From Caldora sp965222765 (GTDB lineage Bacteria; Cyanobacteriota; Cyanobacteriia; Cyanobacteriales; Coleofasciculaceae): a stretch of DNA of 64,000 nucleotides. The notes beneath the pieces are model-generated. The model was not told where the DNA came from. It saw only the letters and a program-made list of their open reading frames with translations, and did not search any database. Location: the NCBI GenBank assembly GCA_965222765.1, contig CBDCVG010000075.1, positions 17,424 through 81,423 of the forward strand, in the 5' to 3' direction. Below, one piece after another: positions 14,285 through 22,468 of this stretch. Each line of letters opens with the position of its first letter. Positions within the stretch are counted from its first letter, which is position 1. Both the position numbers and the translations under genes were made by a program.

Positions 14285-16696
14285 GTGAGCTACGAACCCC
14301 TACACCACAAATACCGTCCCCAAACCTTTAAAGATTTGGTAGGACAAGAAGCGATCGCTAAAACCCTCACTAATGCCATTGTCACTCAAAGAATCGCCCC
14401 TGCTTATTTGTTCACTGGTCCTAGAGGTACGGGAAAAACCTCTTCAGCGCGGATTATGGCAAAATCCCTAAATTGTCTGAGCAGTGAGCAACCAACGCCA
14501 AAGCCTTGTGGGTTGTGTGAAGTCTGTCGTGAGATTGCCGGTGGTTATGCCCTAGATGTGACGGAAATTGACGCTGCTAGTAATACTGGTGTCGATAACA
14601 TTCGGGAAATTATTGAAAAGACTCAATTTGCTCCAGCTCGCTGCCGCTATAAGGTTTACATCATTGACGAAGTTCATATGCTCAGTACGGCAGCTTTTAA
14701 TGCCTTGCTGAAAACCTTAGAAGAACCACCAACAAGGGTAGTTTTTGTCTTAGCGACAACTGATCCTCAGCGGGTACTACCAACAATTATCTCTCGCTGC
14801 CAAAGATTTGATTTTCGTCGTATTCCCTTGGAGGGAATGGTAGCTCATTTGCAGGCAATTGCTTCTCAAGAAAATATTGATATTACCGCTGAAGCCATAA
14901 CTTTAGTCGCACAAGTAGCTCAAGGTGGACTCCGAGATGCGGAAAGTCTGCTAGATCAACTCAGTTTGTTAACCGGACAAATAACGGTAGAAGCAGTTTG
15001 GGATTTAGTGGGAGCAGTACCGGAAAGAGATTTGATGGTACTTGCTCAAGCGATCGCTGATGATAACTCTGAAACTGTTCTTGATCAATGCCGCCGCTTA
15101 ATGGATAAAGGACGAGAACCCCTGATAATTCTGCAAAATCTTGCTGGTTTCTACCGAGATTTGCTCATTGCCAGAACTGCTCCTAGCCGCAGTAAGCTTG
15201 TAGCGGTTACCCCCCCAACTTGGAATCAATTGTGTGAATTGAGTCAGCAGCTAGAAGTTACTAATATTTTGCAAAGTCAACAACACTTGAAAAATAGTGA
15301 AGTTCAAATTAAAAATACCACCCAGCCGCGTCTGTGGTTAGAAGTGACTTTACTAGGTTTGTTGCCTTCAGCAAATAGCCAACAAGCAGGGGCATTAGGA
15401 GGAGCTGCTGCATCAACCACTCCTCAAACAACTTTACCAAACCCAAAGCGCCCAAATACTCATTCATCGATTAGCAATCAGAGCAACAGGGAAGTCATCC
15501 AATCCGCTTCTCCTCAGACATCGACATCAGGGGAAGAACAACCATCTACTGTAGGGGTTAATCCTTCTCCTAATGGTGTTACTGCTGCTGACAATTTACC
15601 TCCTACTACACCAGTACCAGCGGCTCCAACATCCAACGCTTCCGGTTCAGAAACACCTGTTGCTGTTTCTCGTAAGGCTGAGCAAGCTGTACCAGAAAAG
15701 AATGTTAATGTTCACTCAGCTGCTTTTGACGAAATATCGCAACAGGTGATTGAACATCTTCGGCTGCCTGCGATGAAAGCCCTATGGCATCAGCATTGTT
15801 ATCTATTAAGTTTTGAAGGATCAGTTGCCTCTGTTGGTGTCAAGTCTCAGCCATTGTTGAATTTAGCTCAAAGCAAATTATCTAGTATTGAAGCTGCTTT
15901 TGAAAGTGCATTTCAATCTAAAATCAAGGTAACATTACTGGTTAAAACGTCGTCTAAATCTAGCAATAATTCTTCTCGTGAATCAGCCAGTACTACGACT
16001 AAATTTGTAGAATCTGAGTCTAAATCTAAGGTTACACAGCTAGCTAATCATGCTGAGACACAGGATAGGCACAAAGAAAGAAGAGAAGATAGTATTGGCA
16101 CAGCAAACTCTTCTAGTAACTCCTACTCAGTTACACCTACTTTTGAACCGTCAGAACCTAAGGCATATTGGCAAACTCAAAAATCTGATGTAGGAGCAAA
16201 GTCTTTAGGGGATAATTCATCAGTAAAACCCAAGTTACACAATCCTAATGCTGAACTTTCTTACGCCGCTACCGCTACCCTAACACCTGCCGAGGGTTTG
16301 AAAACAGACCCTCGGCTAGAAGAGACAGTTGATTCATTTACTGATTACTCTGGGGAAAAATTAGCACCAAGTCAGGAACTAGAGTTAGAGACAGAACATG
16401 TTGAGAAAGCACTAGAAGAGCTAAAGAATTTTTTTGATGGAGAAATTATAGAGCTGGCAAATGATGGTAACAAGGGTGAATCTGTAGTTCCTGAGCAACC
16501 ACAATTTCTTGAAGGAACTGATGTTGTGATTAATCAGTTGGAATCAAAGACACAAGTGAACAATAAAGAGCAAGATTTAGAGCATGTGGTAGCTACTCAA
16601 CAGCAGCAATCAATAGAAATAAATGCTCAGGAACAATTTCAGACACCGGTAGAATCGGAAGATTACCAAACAGAAGATGATGAGATGCCATTCTGA
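14285..16696 (+). CDS. dnaX: DNA polymerase III subunit gamma/tau
   Basis: The protein has 803 residues from the GTG at 14285. This start gives the family N-terminus (M)SYEPLHHKYRPQTFKDLVGQ; a TTG at 14231 would add 18 unconserved residues. The AAA+ clamp-loader part (to about residue 370) has Walker A GPRGTGKTSS, a four-Cys zinc site starting at CGLCEVC, Walker B IIDEVH and the SRC sensor. There is no intein. The following 400 residues are Ser/Thr/Pro-rich with a short folded island (residues about 490-570). The protein ends EDDEMPF, which resembles the acidic SSB C-terminal tip (DDDIPF). It is part of the replicative clamp loader. Its single-gene context is usual. Confidence 0.95.
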   Translation: MSYEPLHHKYRPQTFKDLVGQEAIAKTLTNAIVTQRIAPAYLFTGPRGTGKTSSARIMAKSLNCLSSEQPTPKPCGLCEVCREIAGGYALDVTEIDAASNTGVDNIREIIEKTQFAPARCRYKVYIIDEVHMLSTAAFNALLKTLEEPPTRVVFVLATTDPQRVLPTIISRCQRFDFRRIPLEGMVAHLQAIASQENIDITAEAITLVAQVAQGGLRDAESLLDQLSLLTGQITVEAVWDLVGAVPERDLMVLAQAIADDNSETVLDQCRRLMDKGREPLIILQNLAGFYRDLLIARTAPSRSKLVAVTPPTWNQLCELSQQLEVTNILQSQQHLKNSEVQIKNTTQPRLWLEVTLLGLLPSANSQQAGALGGAAASTTPQTTLPNPKRPNTHSSISNQSNREVIQSASPQTSTSGEEQPSTVGVNPSPNGVTAADNLPPTTPVPAAPTSNASGSETPVAVSRKAEQAVPEKNVNVHSAAFDEISQQVIEHLRLPAMKALWHQHCYLLSFEGSVASVGVKSQPLLNLAQSKLSSIEAAFESAFQSKIKVTLLVKTSSKSSNNSSRESASTTTKFVESESKSKVTQLANHAETQDRHKERREDSIGTANSSSNSYSVTPTFEPSEPKAYWQTQKSDVGAKSLGDNSSVKPKLHNPNAELSYAATATLTPAEGLKTDPRLEETVDSFTDYSGEKLAPSQELELETEHVEKALEELKNFFDGEIIELANDGNKGESVVPEQPQFLEGTDVVINQLESKTQVNNKEQDLEHVVATQQQQSIEINAQEQFQTPVESEDYQTEDDEMPF

Positions 16697-16722
16697 AAAT
16701 GGAAGCCGGATCTGTTCCACAT

Positions 16723-16752
16723 TGTAGAGACGTTCCATGGCGCGTCTCTACA
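16723..16752. repeat. 30-bp palindrome, copy 2
   Basis: TGTAGAGACG and CGTCTCTACA flank a ten-base centre (TTCCATGGCG). It lies 26 bases after the dnaX stop. It may act as a transcript-end hairpin, but only a weak T run (GGGTTTTG) follows. Confidence 0.75.
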
Positions 16753-16888
16753 GGGTTTTGAAAGGCGGATTTAGTATAACAACAAATTTTAGATAATTGT
16801 AAATTTTTGTAACTAATTTGAAGCAAACTTGTAAAAATGTATCTTTAGCTTCTGAGTAATCTATAGATCCCAATATCTAATTACCAAT

Positions 16889-17758
16889 ATGTCTCAGATT
16901 AATGCCCTTCTAGGTACAACCATGTATGTTAGCGAGGAAAGTGCCAATGAATTAGTTATTCAAAGTAAAAAACCAAGTTTAATTAGATGTATATTAACCT
17001 TTTCGTTGTTCACACTGTTTACATATGTTATTCCCGGTTTTATGTTAATACCTTATGCTTTAGCACCTTTGAGAGTCTTAACGGTTTCCTGTAATCGAGT
17101 TGAACCTAATTTAGTTAAGTGCGAATATGCTTATAGTGAACTTTTTGGTCTTATTCAAAAGCCGAGCACCAAAACTGGTTTGATTGAAGAAGCTAAATTA
17201 AGCTCTGAAGATGAGGATGACGGTGATGGTGGCACATATACTATTTACTCGGTAGCTTTAGTGGAAAATAATCTTTTAAATCCTCATATTATATATCACT
17301 CTCATAGTCATAAAATAGCCGCAAAAATTACTGCAAATATTAACAGTTTTATTAACTCTGAGGAACTATTTATTTTCCTTGAACAAAGAGGCTGGGAAGA
17401 TGGTGGTATGACTTTTTTTGACTTTTTTACTGTAGCTTTCACAGTTATGTGGTTTACTCTTTCTCCATTTCCTTTTCTAGAAATGATTAAAACCATAAAA
17501 AATCCGCGCTATTTAAGTTTTAGTAGAACAAGTAACCTTTGTACTGATAAGTGTGGCAACAAAATCAAAGAGTATCGGCTAGGAGAAATCACTTGTCTTG
17601 AACTAGAAAAAGATGAAGATAGTGATGGACCCGATAGTTATATATTAAAATTACTGCTATCTTCTGGAGAGCAGTATCTACTACTGGATACTGTTGATGA
17701 ACAAGAAGCTGGTTTAGTCAAGGGAAAAATTGAGAATTTTCTTACACATATCAGATAA
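16889..17758 (+). CDS. Membrane protein of unknown function
   Basis: The protein has 289 residues with a hydrophobic stretch at about 32-66 (CILTFSLFTLFTYVIPGF onward, probably two short helices) and another at about 175-195. Acidic, glycine-rich loops (SSEDEDDGDGG, EKDEDSDGP) lie between two similar soluble halves. Both halves contain a Y-x-x-x-L(V)-type strand pattern, so the protein may be an internal duplication. I do not recognise a named family. The ATG at 16889 is the first in frame. It stands alone between dnaX and a small inverted-repeat element. Confidence 0.7.
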   Translation: MSQINALLGTTMYVSEESANELVIQSKKPSLIRCILTFSLFTLFTYVIPGFMLIPYALAPLRVLTVSCNRVEPNLVKCEYAYSELFGLIQKPSTKTGLIEEAKLSSEDEDDGDGGTYTIYSVALVENNLLNPHIIYHSHSHKIAAKITANINSFINSEELFIFLEQRGWEDGGMTFFDFFTVAFTVMWFTLSPFPFLEMIKTIKNPRYLSFSRTSNLCTDKCGNKIKEYRLGEITCLELEKDEDSDGPDSYILKLLLSSGEQYLLLDTVDEQEAGLVKGKIENFLTHIR

Positions 17759-18237
17759 ATAAAGCATTATGATTCAGGGTAATCAAGCTCAGTAACGTGA
17801 CTTTTGACTACCGGACTCTTTCCATGAGAGCTTGATCAGCTACACAACGGCATAGCCTGAATATCGACGCAAATAGGGTGGTTGAAACCCAATTAGGGCT
17901 TGCTGAATAAGTCGTAACTTTCGGGTTTGAATAGGTGTTAGGTGGTAGGTGGTAGGTGGTAGGTGAGGTTGGAGGTAGTAGGTGTTAGGGATTTTCGACT
18001 TACGGTGCAAGGTTTTTGAGCCAAAAGATACAAAAACCTTGCACTTGGCAAAGTATAAAATGTTTGAAAGATTTGCCTGGTATAGTTTCCACACTTTTGC
18101 AGCAAACCCCAATTACAATATCTTCTTTGGAAATGAGGATTGAATTTAAGGAAAATATTTTCTTTTTATTTTCTTCATAAATGAAGAGGTCTTAGACCAA
18201 ATTAACCAATTATCAATTATCAATTATCAATTATCAA
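17759..18237. other. Gene-free stretch made of repeats
   Basis: This 480-base gap holds the inverted-repeat element at 17891-18114 (with a GGTAGGT tandem array and a 14-bp hairpin inside) and the TATCAAT array at 18208-18243. A 90-codon minus-strand frame through the element is not a credible gene. Confidence 0.6.
17891..18114. mobile_element. MITE-like element, 224 bp, with 21-bp imperfect terminal inverted repeats
   Basis: The left end AATTAGGGCTTGCTGAATAAG and the right end read inward, AATTGGGGTTTGCTGCAAAAG, agree at 17 of 21 positions. Inside are a GGTAGGT tandem array (17933-17989) and a perfect 14-bp stem, GTGCAAGGTTTTTG/CAAAAACCTTGCAC, at 18005-18018 and 18031-18044. No transposase frame fits. 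The GGGCTTGCTGAATAAGTC end recalls termini of cyanobacterial DDE-type insertion sequences. Confidence 0.6.
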
Positions 18238-18243
18238 TTATCC
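18208..18243. repeat. TATCAAT heptamer array
   Basis: About five near-perfect copies of TATCAAT run directly into the 3' end of the GH9 gene. Confidence 0.85.
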
Positions 18244-19995
18244 ATTGATAATCTCTCTCAAATCTGCCTGTGCCATTAACATCCCCATCAGTGCAATTAC
18301 AGGAGCATTGTAATCAATGGCATTTTCATTAGTAGCATAGGAACGCGCGTCATCCAAATAGCTCAAAGGTCCTAAACCTTTAGGGGCAATCCCATCTTGA
18401 GCATTGGTATTCGGGCCACCTACCACCAAGCCTGGAATAACTATGTTTTGTGCTTTGGCAATCCGGTGATGTACATGCTGTACTGAGTTGGAGCCAACAC
18501 CAGTAATGAAAGAAAGGTTAAAATGATTGCGTCCTAAAAGATAATCTAGCTGCTCAACTGCGGCTGTAAGGTAAGCTTGATTCTCAGTTAATTGGTAGGC
18601 ATAAATTAGAGTAATTCCCTCTTCTGCTACCTTCTTATTCGATGCCCAAATAAATTGATCATTAGCTAAATGATAACCACTACCCTCAACTTTTTTGAGT
18701 AAATTATTGGCTCGTTTAATAAGTTTTTCTTTAATCTCTGCTTTCAGCTGCTCTGAACCTTTTCCTTCTGTCTGCATCAAATAGTTCATCATTGCTAATG
18801 GAGAAGGGTCTTTCCAGCCAAAGACGGTATAGTTAAAGTTAGGGAAATTTTGAGCTAGGTATTGGTCAAAGCCATCCTCACCGGTAGTAATAAACAGCTC
18901 AACTGCTGCCCACAAACGATCATCGAGGTCAGTTTTTAAAGATTCTTCTTGATCCCACTCACCAAACAGGTATTTTCCAGAACCGCTGTCATCTCCTTCA
19001 AACGAATCTACTTTCATTGAAGGTTGGGTTTCCAGAAACTGCCAAGCTTTCTGAGCAGCTTGTAAGTAAGTCTTCGCAGAGTTGGCATCGAATGGCTGAT
19101 AAATCCTGGCTGCCATTGCCATAACTGCGGCAAATTTCCCAGTTTCTGGGGTTGAGATACCATAAATAAATCGTTGTTGGGTATCTGTGTTGGGTAAAAT
19201 GTTTCCAGGCCAATTTTTCCCTGAGAGCTTACGGTAGACAGCACCATCTTCCCTTTGCATCTTCAATAGCCAAGCTAGTTCCACTTGAACTTCATCTAGC
19301 AAGTCCGGTCTGCCATTGCCACTTTCGGGTATATTTAATTGGCGATCGCTAAATAGATTGGGATATTGCTCATACAAGCTCAACAAACGACCAACAGTCA
19401 CAGCAGCAGGAGCCACATACTTGCCGAAATCTCCAGCATCGTGCCAACCACCTTGGGTACTTTTAAACTCCCCCGCTTGATGAAATTGATCACTATGGGC
19501 AAAAATACCATCAATCATATGGCAGGGGGGATGATTCACCCCAGTTACTCGATCATTGATAGCAATACCGCATCTTTGTAGATAGTAGGAGCGGAGCAGT
19601 TTACTCAAGGCATCTTGATAGATATCTGTACCAATATTGAAAGGATGAGACTTGAGGTTGCCGTGTTTAAGGTAATATCGACCTACTTGACTGAAGTTAG
19701 TGAAATCAACTGTCTGGATTACATCCTGACTGGCTTCATCTGTACAAGATTTTTCTAACTCAGAGACAAAAACAGTTTTTTTGCTGCTTGCATCCACTAA
19801 TTCCACCTGATTGTTGAGAGAATTATTCAGATTGAGCAAGAAGCCTAATTTGGGACTCTTGGGGTAGTAGCCTACTTGATTGATGACAATTTGTGAACTC
19901 AAAGCTATCCCAGTAGTTTCAGCATTACTCTTAGCATAGAATCCATAAGCGATCGCACTAGCCAAGCCAAAGAAAAATCTTCTAGTTATTTTCAT
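18238..19995 (-). CDS. Glycoside hydrolase family 9 endoglucanase, Tat-exported
   Basis: The protein has 585 residues. The N-terminus KITRRFFFGLASAIAYGFYA carries a twin-Arg motif (TRRFFF) followed by a hydrophobic stretch and a SNA end, so export through Tat is predicted. An Ig-like CelD N-terminal domain follows (INQVGYYPKSPKLGFLL). The catalytic (alpha/alpha)6 domain has the GH9 markers: GGWHDAGDFGKY (nucleophile Asp pair), LLGRNHFNLSFITGVG and HVHHR, and YATNENAIDYNAP with the acid Glu. It should cut beta-1,4-glucan (cellulose-like) outside the cytoplasm. No cellulose synthase gene adjoins it. Candidate roles are remodelling of its own sheath or use of external glucan; I cannot choose. 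Confidence 0.9.
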   Translation of the reverse strand: MKITRRFFFGLASAIAYGFYAKSNAETTGIALSSQIVINQVGYYPKSPKLGFLLNLNNSLNNQVELVDASSKKTVFVSELEKSCTDEASQDVIQTVDFTNFSQVGRYYLKHGNLKSHPFNIGTDIYQDALSKLLRSYYLQRCGIAINDRVTGVNHPPCHMIDGIFAHSDQFHQAGEFKSTQGGWHDAGDFGKYVAPAAVTVGRLLSLYEQYPNLFSDRQLNIPESGNGRPDLLDEVQVELAWLLKMQREDGAVYRKLSGKNWPGNILPNTDTQQRFIYGISTPETGKFAAVMAMAARIYQPFDANSAKTYLQAAQKAWQFLETQPSMKVDSFEGDDSGSGKYLFGEWDQEESLKTDLDDRLWAAVELFITTGEDGFDQYLAQNFPNFNYTVFGWKDPSPLAMMNYLMQTEGKGSEQLKAEIKEKLIKRANNLLKKVEGSGYHLANDQFIWASNKKVAEEGITLIYAYQLTENQAYLTAAVEQLDYLLGRNHFNLSFITGVGSNSVQHVHHRIAKAQNIVIPGLVVGGPNTNAQDGIAPKGLGPLSYLDDARSYATNENAIDYNAPVIALMGMLMAQADLREIING

Positions 19996-20085
19996 TGGTT
20001 ATTTGTTGTTTGTTGTTTGTTGTTTGTTGTTTGTACTCTTGTTCCTTCTGCCTTCTGCCTCCTGCCTCCTGCCTCCTGCCTTCTA
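19996..20085. repeat. Two short tandem arrays (TTGTTTG and CTCCTGC units)
   Basis: A TTGTTTG-type array (about 19996-20032) is followed by a TGCCTCC-type array (about 20048-20085). Both lie in the divergent promoter gap between the GH9 gene and the aldehyde dehydrogenase gene. Confidence 0.8.
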
Positions 20086-20215
20086 ATGCTCATTACTCAT
20101 TTTTCTCAGTGTCTTGAGCTGAGTCAGGATCAATTTCTAGATTTTCCTTCTAGGGTGGGATTTGTTCACGGCTGATAATAGTGCAAGATTTCAGTTTGCC
20201 AAACCTCTTAAAACA

Positions 20216-21700
20216 ATGGTTGTATCTACCAACAAACCTTTACTCAACTACATCAATGGCGAGTGGTGTGCCTCTCAAGGAACAGAATTGTTAGATGTGC
20301 TCAATCCTGCCACAACTGAAGTTCTCAGTCAGGTTCCCTTGTCCAAAAAAGCTGATGTAGAGTTGGCTGTGAGTTCTGCTGCAGCAGCTTTTACTACCTG
20401 GCGTCGCACTCCACCGACAACCAGGGTGCAGTACTTGTTCAAACTCAAATTTCTCTTAGAAGAGCATCTAGAAGAGTTATCTGGCACGATTACCGACGAA
20501 TGCGGTAAAACTCTGAAGGAATCGAAAGCAGAATTGCAAAGGGCAATTGAGAATGTGGAAGTTGCTTGTGGCATTCCTACCCTGATGCAAGGTTATAACC
20601 TAGAGGATATTGCCCGTGGGATTGACGAAATTATGATTCGTCAACCAGTGGGAATCACAGCAATTATCACTCCGTTTAACTTTCCTGGAATGATTCCCTT
20701 CTGGTTTTTGCCCTATGCGATCGCTTGTGGTAATACTACTATTATTAAGCCTTCTGAGAAGGTTCCCCTAACAATGCAGAAGGTCTTTGGGTTAATCGAA
20801 CAGACGGGATTGCCCAAAGGGGTGGTGAATTTGGTGAATGGAGCCAAGGAAGTTGTGGATGGACTTCTGGAACATCCTCAGATTCGGGCAATCAGTTTTG
20901 TTGGTTCCTCCCCTGTAGCTAAGTATATTTATAGCCAAGCAGCAGCTCATGGTAAGCGGGTGCAATGTCAGGGCGGAGCGAAAAACCCGGTCATCGTCCT
21001 GCCTGATGCCGATCAGTCGATGACTACTCGTATTACTGCTGATAGCGCTTTTGGCTGTGCGGGACAACGTTGTTTAGCTGCTTCTGTAGCTGTAACCGTA
21101 GGAGAAGCTAGTGATTGGTATCCAAATGCGATCGCTTCTGCTGCTAGTAATAGGGTAGTGGGTTATGGCGGGGATGAAGGGGTGCAAATGGGACCTGTGA
21201 TTACCAAACAAAATCAAGCTCGGATTGAGAATTTAATTCAACAAGGGATAGATGAAGGGGCAACCGCCTTAGTAGATGGACGACAAGTTAAGATTGCTGG
21301 TTATGAACAAGGTAACTTTATTCGACCAACAATTCTGCAAAATGTTCATCCCCAAAGCAACCTTGCTGGTACAGAAATCTTTGGTCCAGTGTTAAGCTTA
21401 ATGCACTTGGAGACTATTGAGGAAGCAATAGAGCTGGTAAATAGCGGTCAATGGGGTAATATGGCTTGTCTGTTTACCAATAGTGGTGCAGCGGCGCGAC
21501 AGTTTCGCTATGAAGCGGAGGCAGGGAATATTGGTATTAATATTGGGGTAGCAGCACCAATGGCTTTTTTCCCCTTTAGTGGCTGGAAAGATAGTTTCTT
21601 TGGAGATTTACATGGCCAGGGTAAACAAGCAGTGGAATTTTTCACCCAAACTAAAGTTGTAGTTGAGCGTTGGCCTCAGGAATGGTCCCGGCAGTTTTAA
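20216..21700 (+). CDS. mmsA: CoA-acylating methylmalonate-semialdehyde dehydrogenase-type enzyme
   Basis: The protein has 494 residues from the ATG at 20216, which suits the family; a TTG at 20162 would add 18 residues. Marks of the MmsA branch of aldehyde dehydrogenases are INGEWCASQGTELLDVLNPAT at the start, the TPFNFPGMIPFWFLPYAIACGN segment, GAKNPVIVLPDAD, and the nucleophile Cys in FGCAGQRCLA. Members turn malonate or methylmalonate semialdehyde plus CoA and NAD+ into acetyl- or propionyl-CoA with loss of CO2, in valine, beta-alanine or inositol breakdown. No such pathway genes are adjacent, so the physiological substrate is open. Confidence 0.88.
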   Translation: MVVSTNKPLLNYINGEWCASQGTELLDVLNPATTEVLSQVPLSKKADVELAVSSAAAAFTTWRRTPPTTRVQYLFKLKFLLEEHLEELSGTITDECGKTLKESKAELQRAIENVEVACGIPTLMQGYNLEDIARGIDEIMIRQPVGITAIITPFNFPGMIPFWFLPYAIACGNTTIIKPSEKVPLTMQKVFGLIEQTGLPKGVVNLVNGAKEVVDGLLEHPQIRAISFVGSSPVAKYIYSQAAAHGKRVQCQGGAKNPVIVLPDADQSMTTRITADSAFGCAGQRCLAASVAVTVGEASDWYPNAIASAASNRVVGYGGDEGVQMGPVITKQNQARIENLIQQGIDEGATALVDGRQVKIAGYEQGNFIRPTILQNVHPQSNLAGTEIFGPVLSLMHLETIEEAIELVNSGQWGNMACLFTNSGAAARQFRYEAEAGNIGINIGVAAPMAFFPFSGWKDSFFGDLHGQGKQAVEFFTQTKVVVERWPQEWSRQF

Positions 21701-21813
21701 GCAGGATGTGGGGTGTAGGGTGTGGGGTGTAGGGAAGAATTGAACCACATAGTTGGTAAAAGTATAGTCAAAGATAGACAGACTGAATTTCATTTCAGAA
21801 ATTCCTTTCACTT

Positions 21814-21972
21814 TCACTTTGAGAGATTAATTCTCCTGGGGTGAACTACGCACCTCTCTATCCCATAGCGAGTAAACGCATTTGGGAATGCTTTTCGTAA
21901 AATATTGTAGGAACCCATTACATCCAACTGTCCATTAGATGTTAATTCAGCTATGCTCTTCTCCGTTGATAA
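21814..21972 (-). pseudogene. TnpB C-terminal remnant
   Basis: The minus strand encodes about 50 codons ending at the TGA at 21814. They include SNGQLDVMGSYNILRKAF and CVVHPRRINLS. This matches the RuvC-III Asp region (DVNGSYNILRK) and C-terminus of IS605-type TnpB proteins. A stop codon lies just upstream and no N-terminal part is present, so it is a dead fragment. Confidence 0.75.
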
Positions 21973-22018
21973 CCTTAGTTAGTCCCTTGTTTCCACCACC
22001 TCCAGGCGGTTCTATAAC

Positions 22019-22280
22019 CATTGGTGTCAACTTAAGCTAGAGATAGGTGATAGTGAACCATCTAGGCCGTTTGGAGATCCTTCGCTATCGCTCAGGATGA
22101 CATAATTCCCCTATTTCCCTATCTCCCTATCTCCCTATCTCCCTATCTCCCTATCTCCCTATCTCCCTATCTCCCTATCTCCCTATCTCCCCAGCATTTT
22201 ACGCTTCTTTGAGGTGATTAGCCAACAGTATGCTTGAGTTCCTTGCGGGACATAGGTTTTACCTTAAGTTGACACGAATG
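22019..22280. mobile_element. Inverted-repeat element, 262 bp, ends CATTGGTGTCAACTTAAG
   Basis: The left end CATTGGTGTCAACTTAAG (22019-22036) and the right end, CTTAAGTTGACACGAATG (22263-22280), are inverted repeats with 17 of 18 matching. It contains a partial copy of the TCCTTCGCTATCGCTCAGG repeat and about ten CCCTATCT octamers. No coding capacity is seen. Confidence 0.6.
22110..22193. repeat. CCCTATCT octamer array
   Basis: About ten near-perfect octamers in a row lie inside the 262-bp inverted-repeat element. Confidence 0.9.
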
Positions 22281-22419
22281 ATGGGGGAGGCGCTCAGTCC
22301 CCCATCGGGGGGTTTGGGGGGCTGGTCCCCCAAAGAGAAACTGTCATCTTGTTACTGGATGAATGGGCTAAAAGCAGGATGGCTAAGCATTTGAGCCTGC
22401 TTGTCACCCCCTGAGCTAC

Positions 22420-22458
22420 AAATGACAAATGACAAATGACAAATGACAAATGACAAAC
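22420..22458. repeat. AAATGAC heptamer array
   Basis: About five copies of ACAAATG lie next to the porin stop codon. Confidence 0.85.
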
Positions 22459-22468
22459 AACAAACTAC

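Larger units (their letters stand above)
21701..22468. other. 768-base gap of mobile-element debris and repeats
   Basis: From left to right it holds a GTGTAGG-type array (21706-21735), a TnpB C-terminal remnant, a 262-bp inverted-repeat element containing an octamer array, a G-rich palindromic stretch (22280-22335) and an AAATGAC array (22420-22458) abutting the porin gene. Confidence 0.7.

Noticed and set aside
14285..15400. Possible intein in dnaX, common in filamentous cyanobacteria
   Set aside because: The clamp-loader motifs from GPRGTGKTSS to the SRC sensor are continuous, with no inserted block.
17840..18112. Minus-strand frame of 90 codons
   Set aside because: It lies across a MITE-like element and a heptamer array; the tyrosine/leucine-rich part is just the repeat translated.
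22110..22193. Possible CRISPR array
   Set aside because: The repeat unit is eight bases with no spacers; no cas genes are in the window. The other arrays fail for the same reason.
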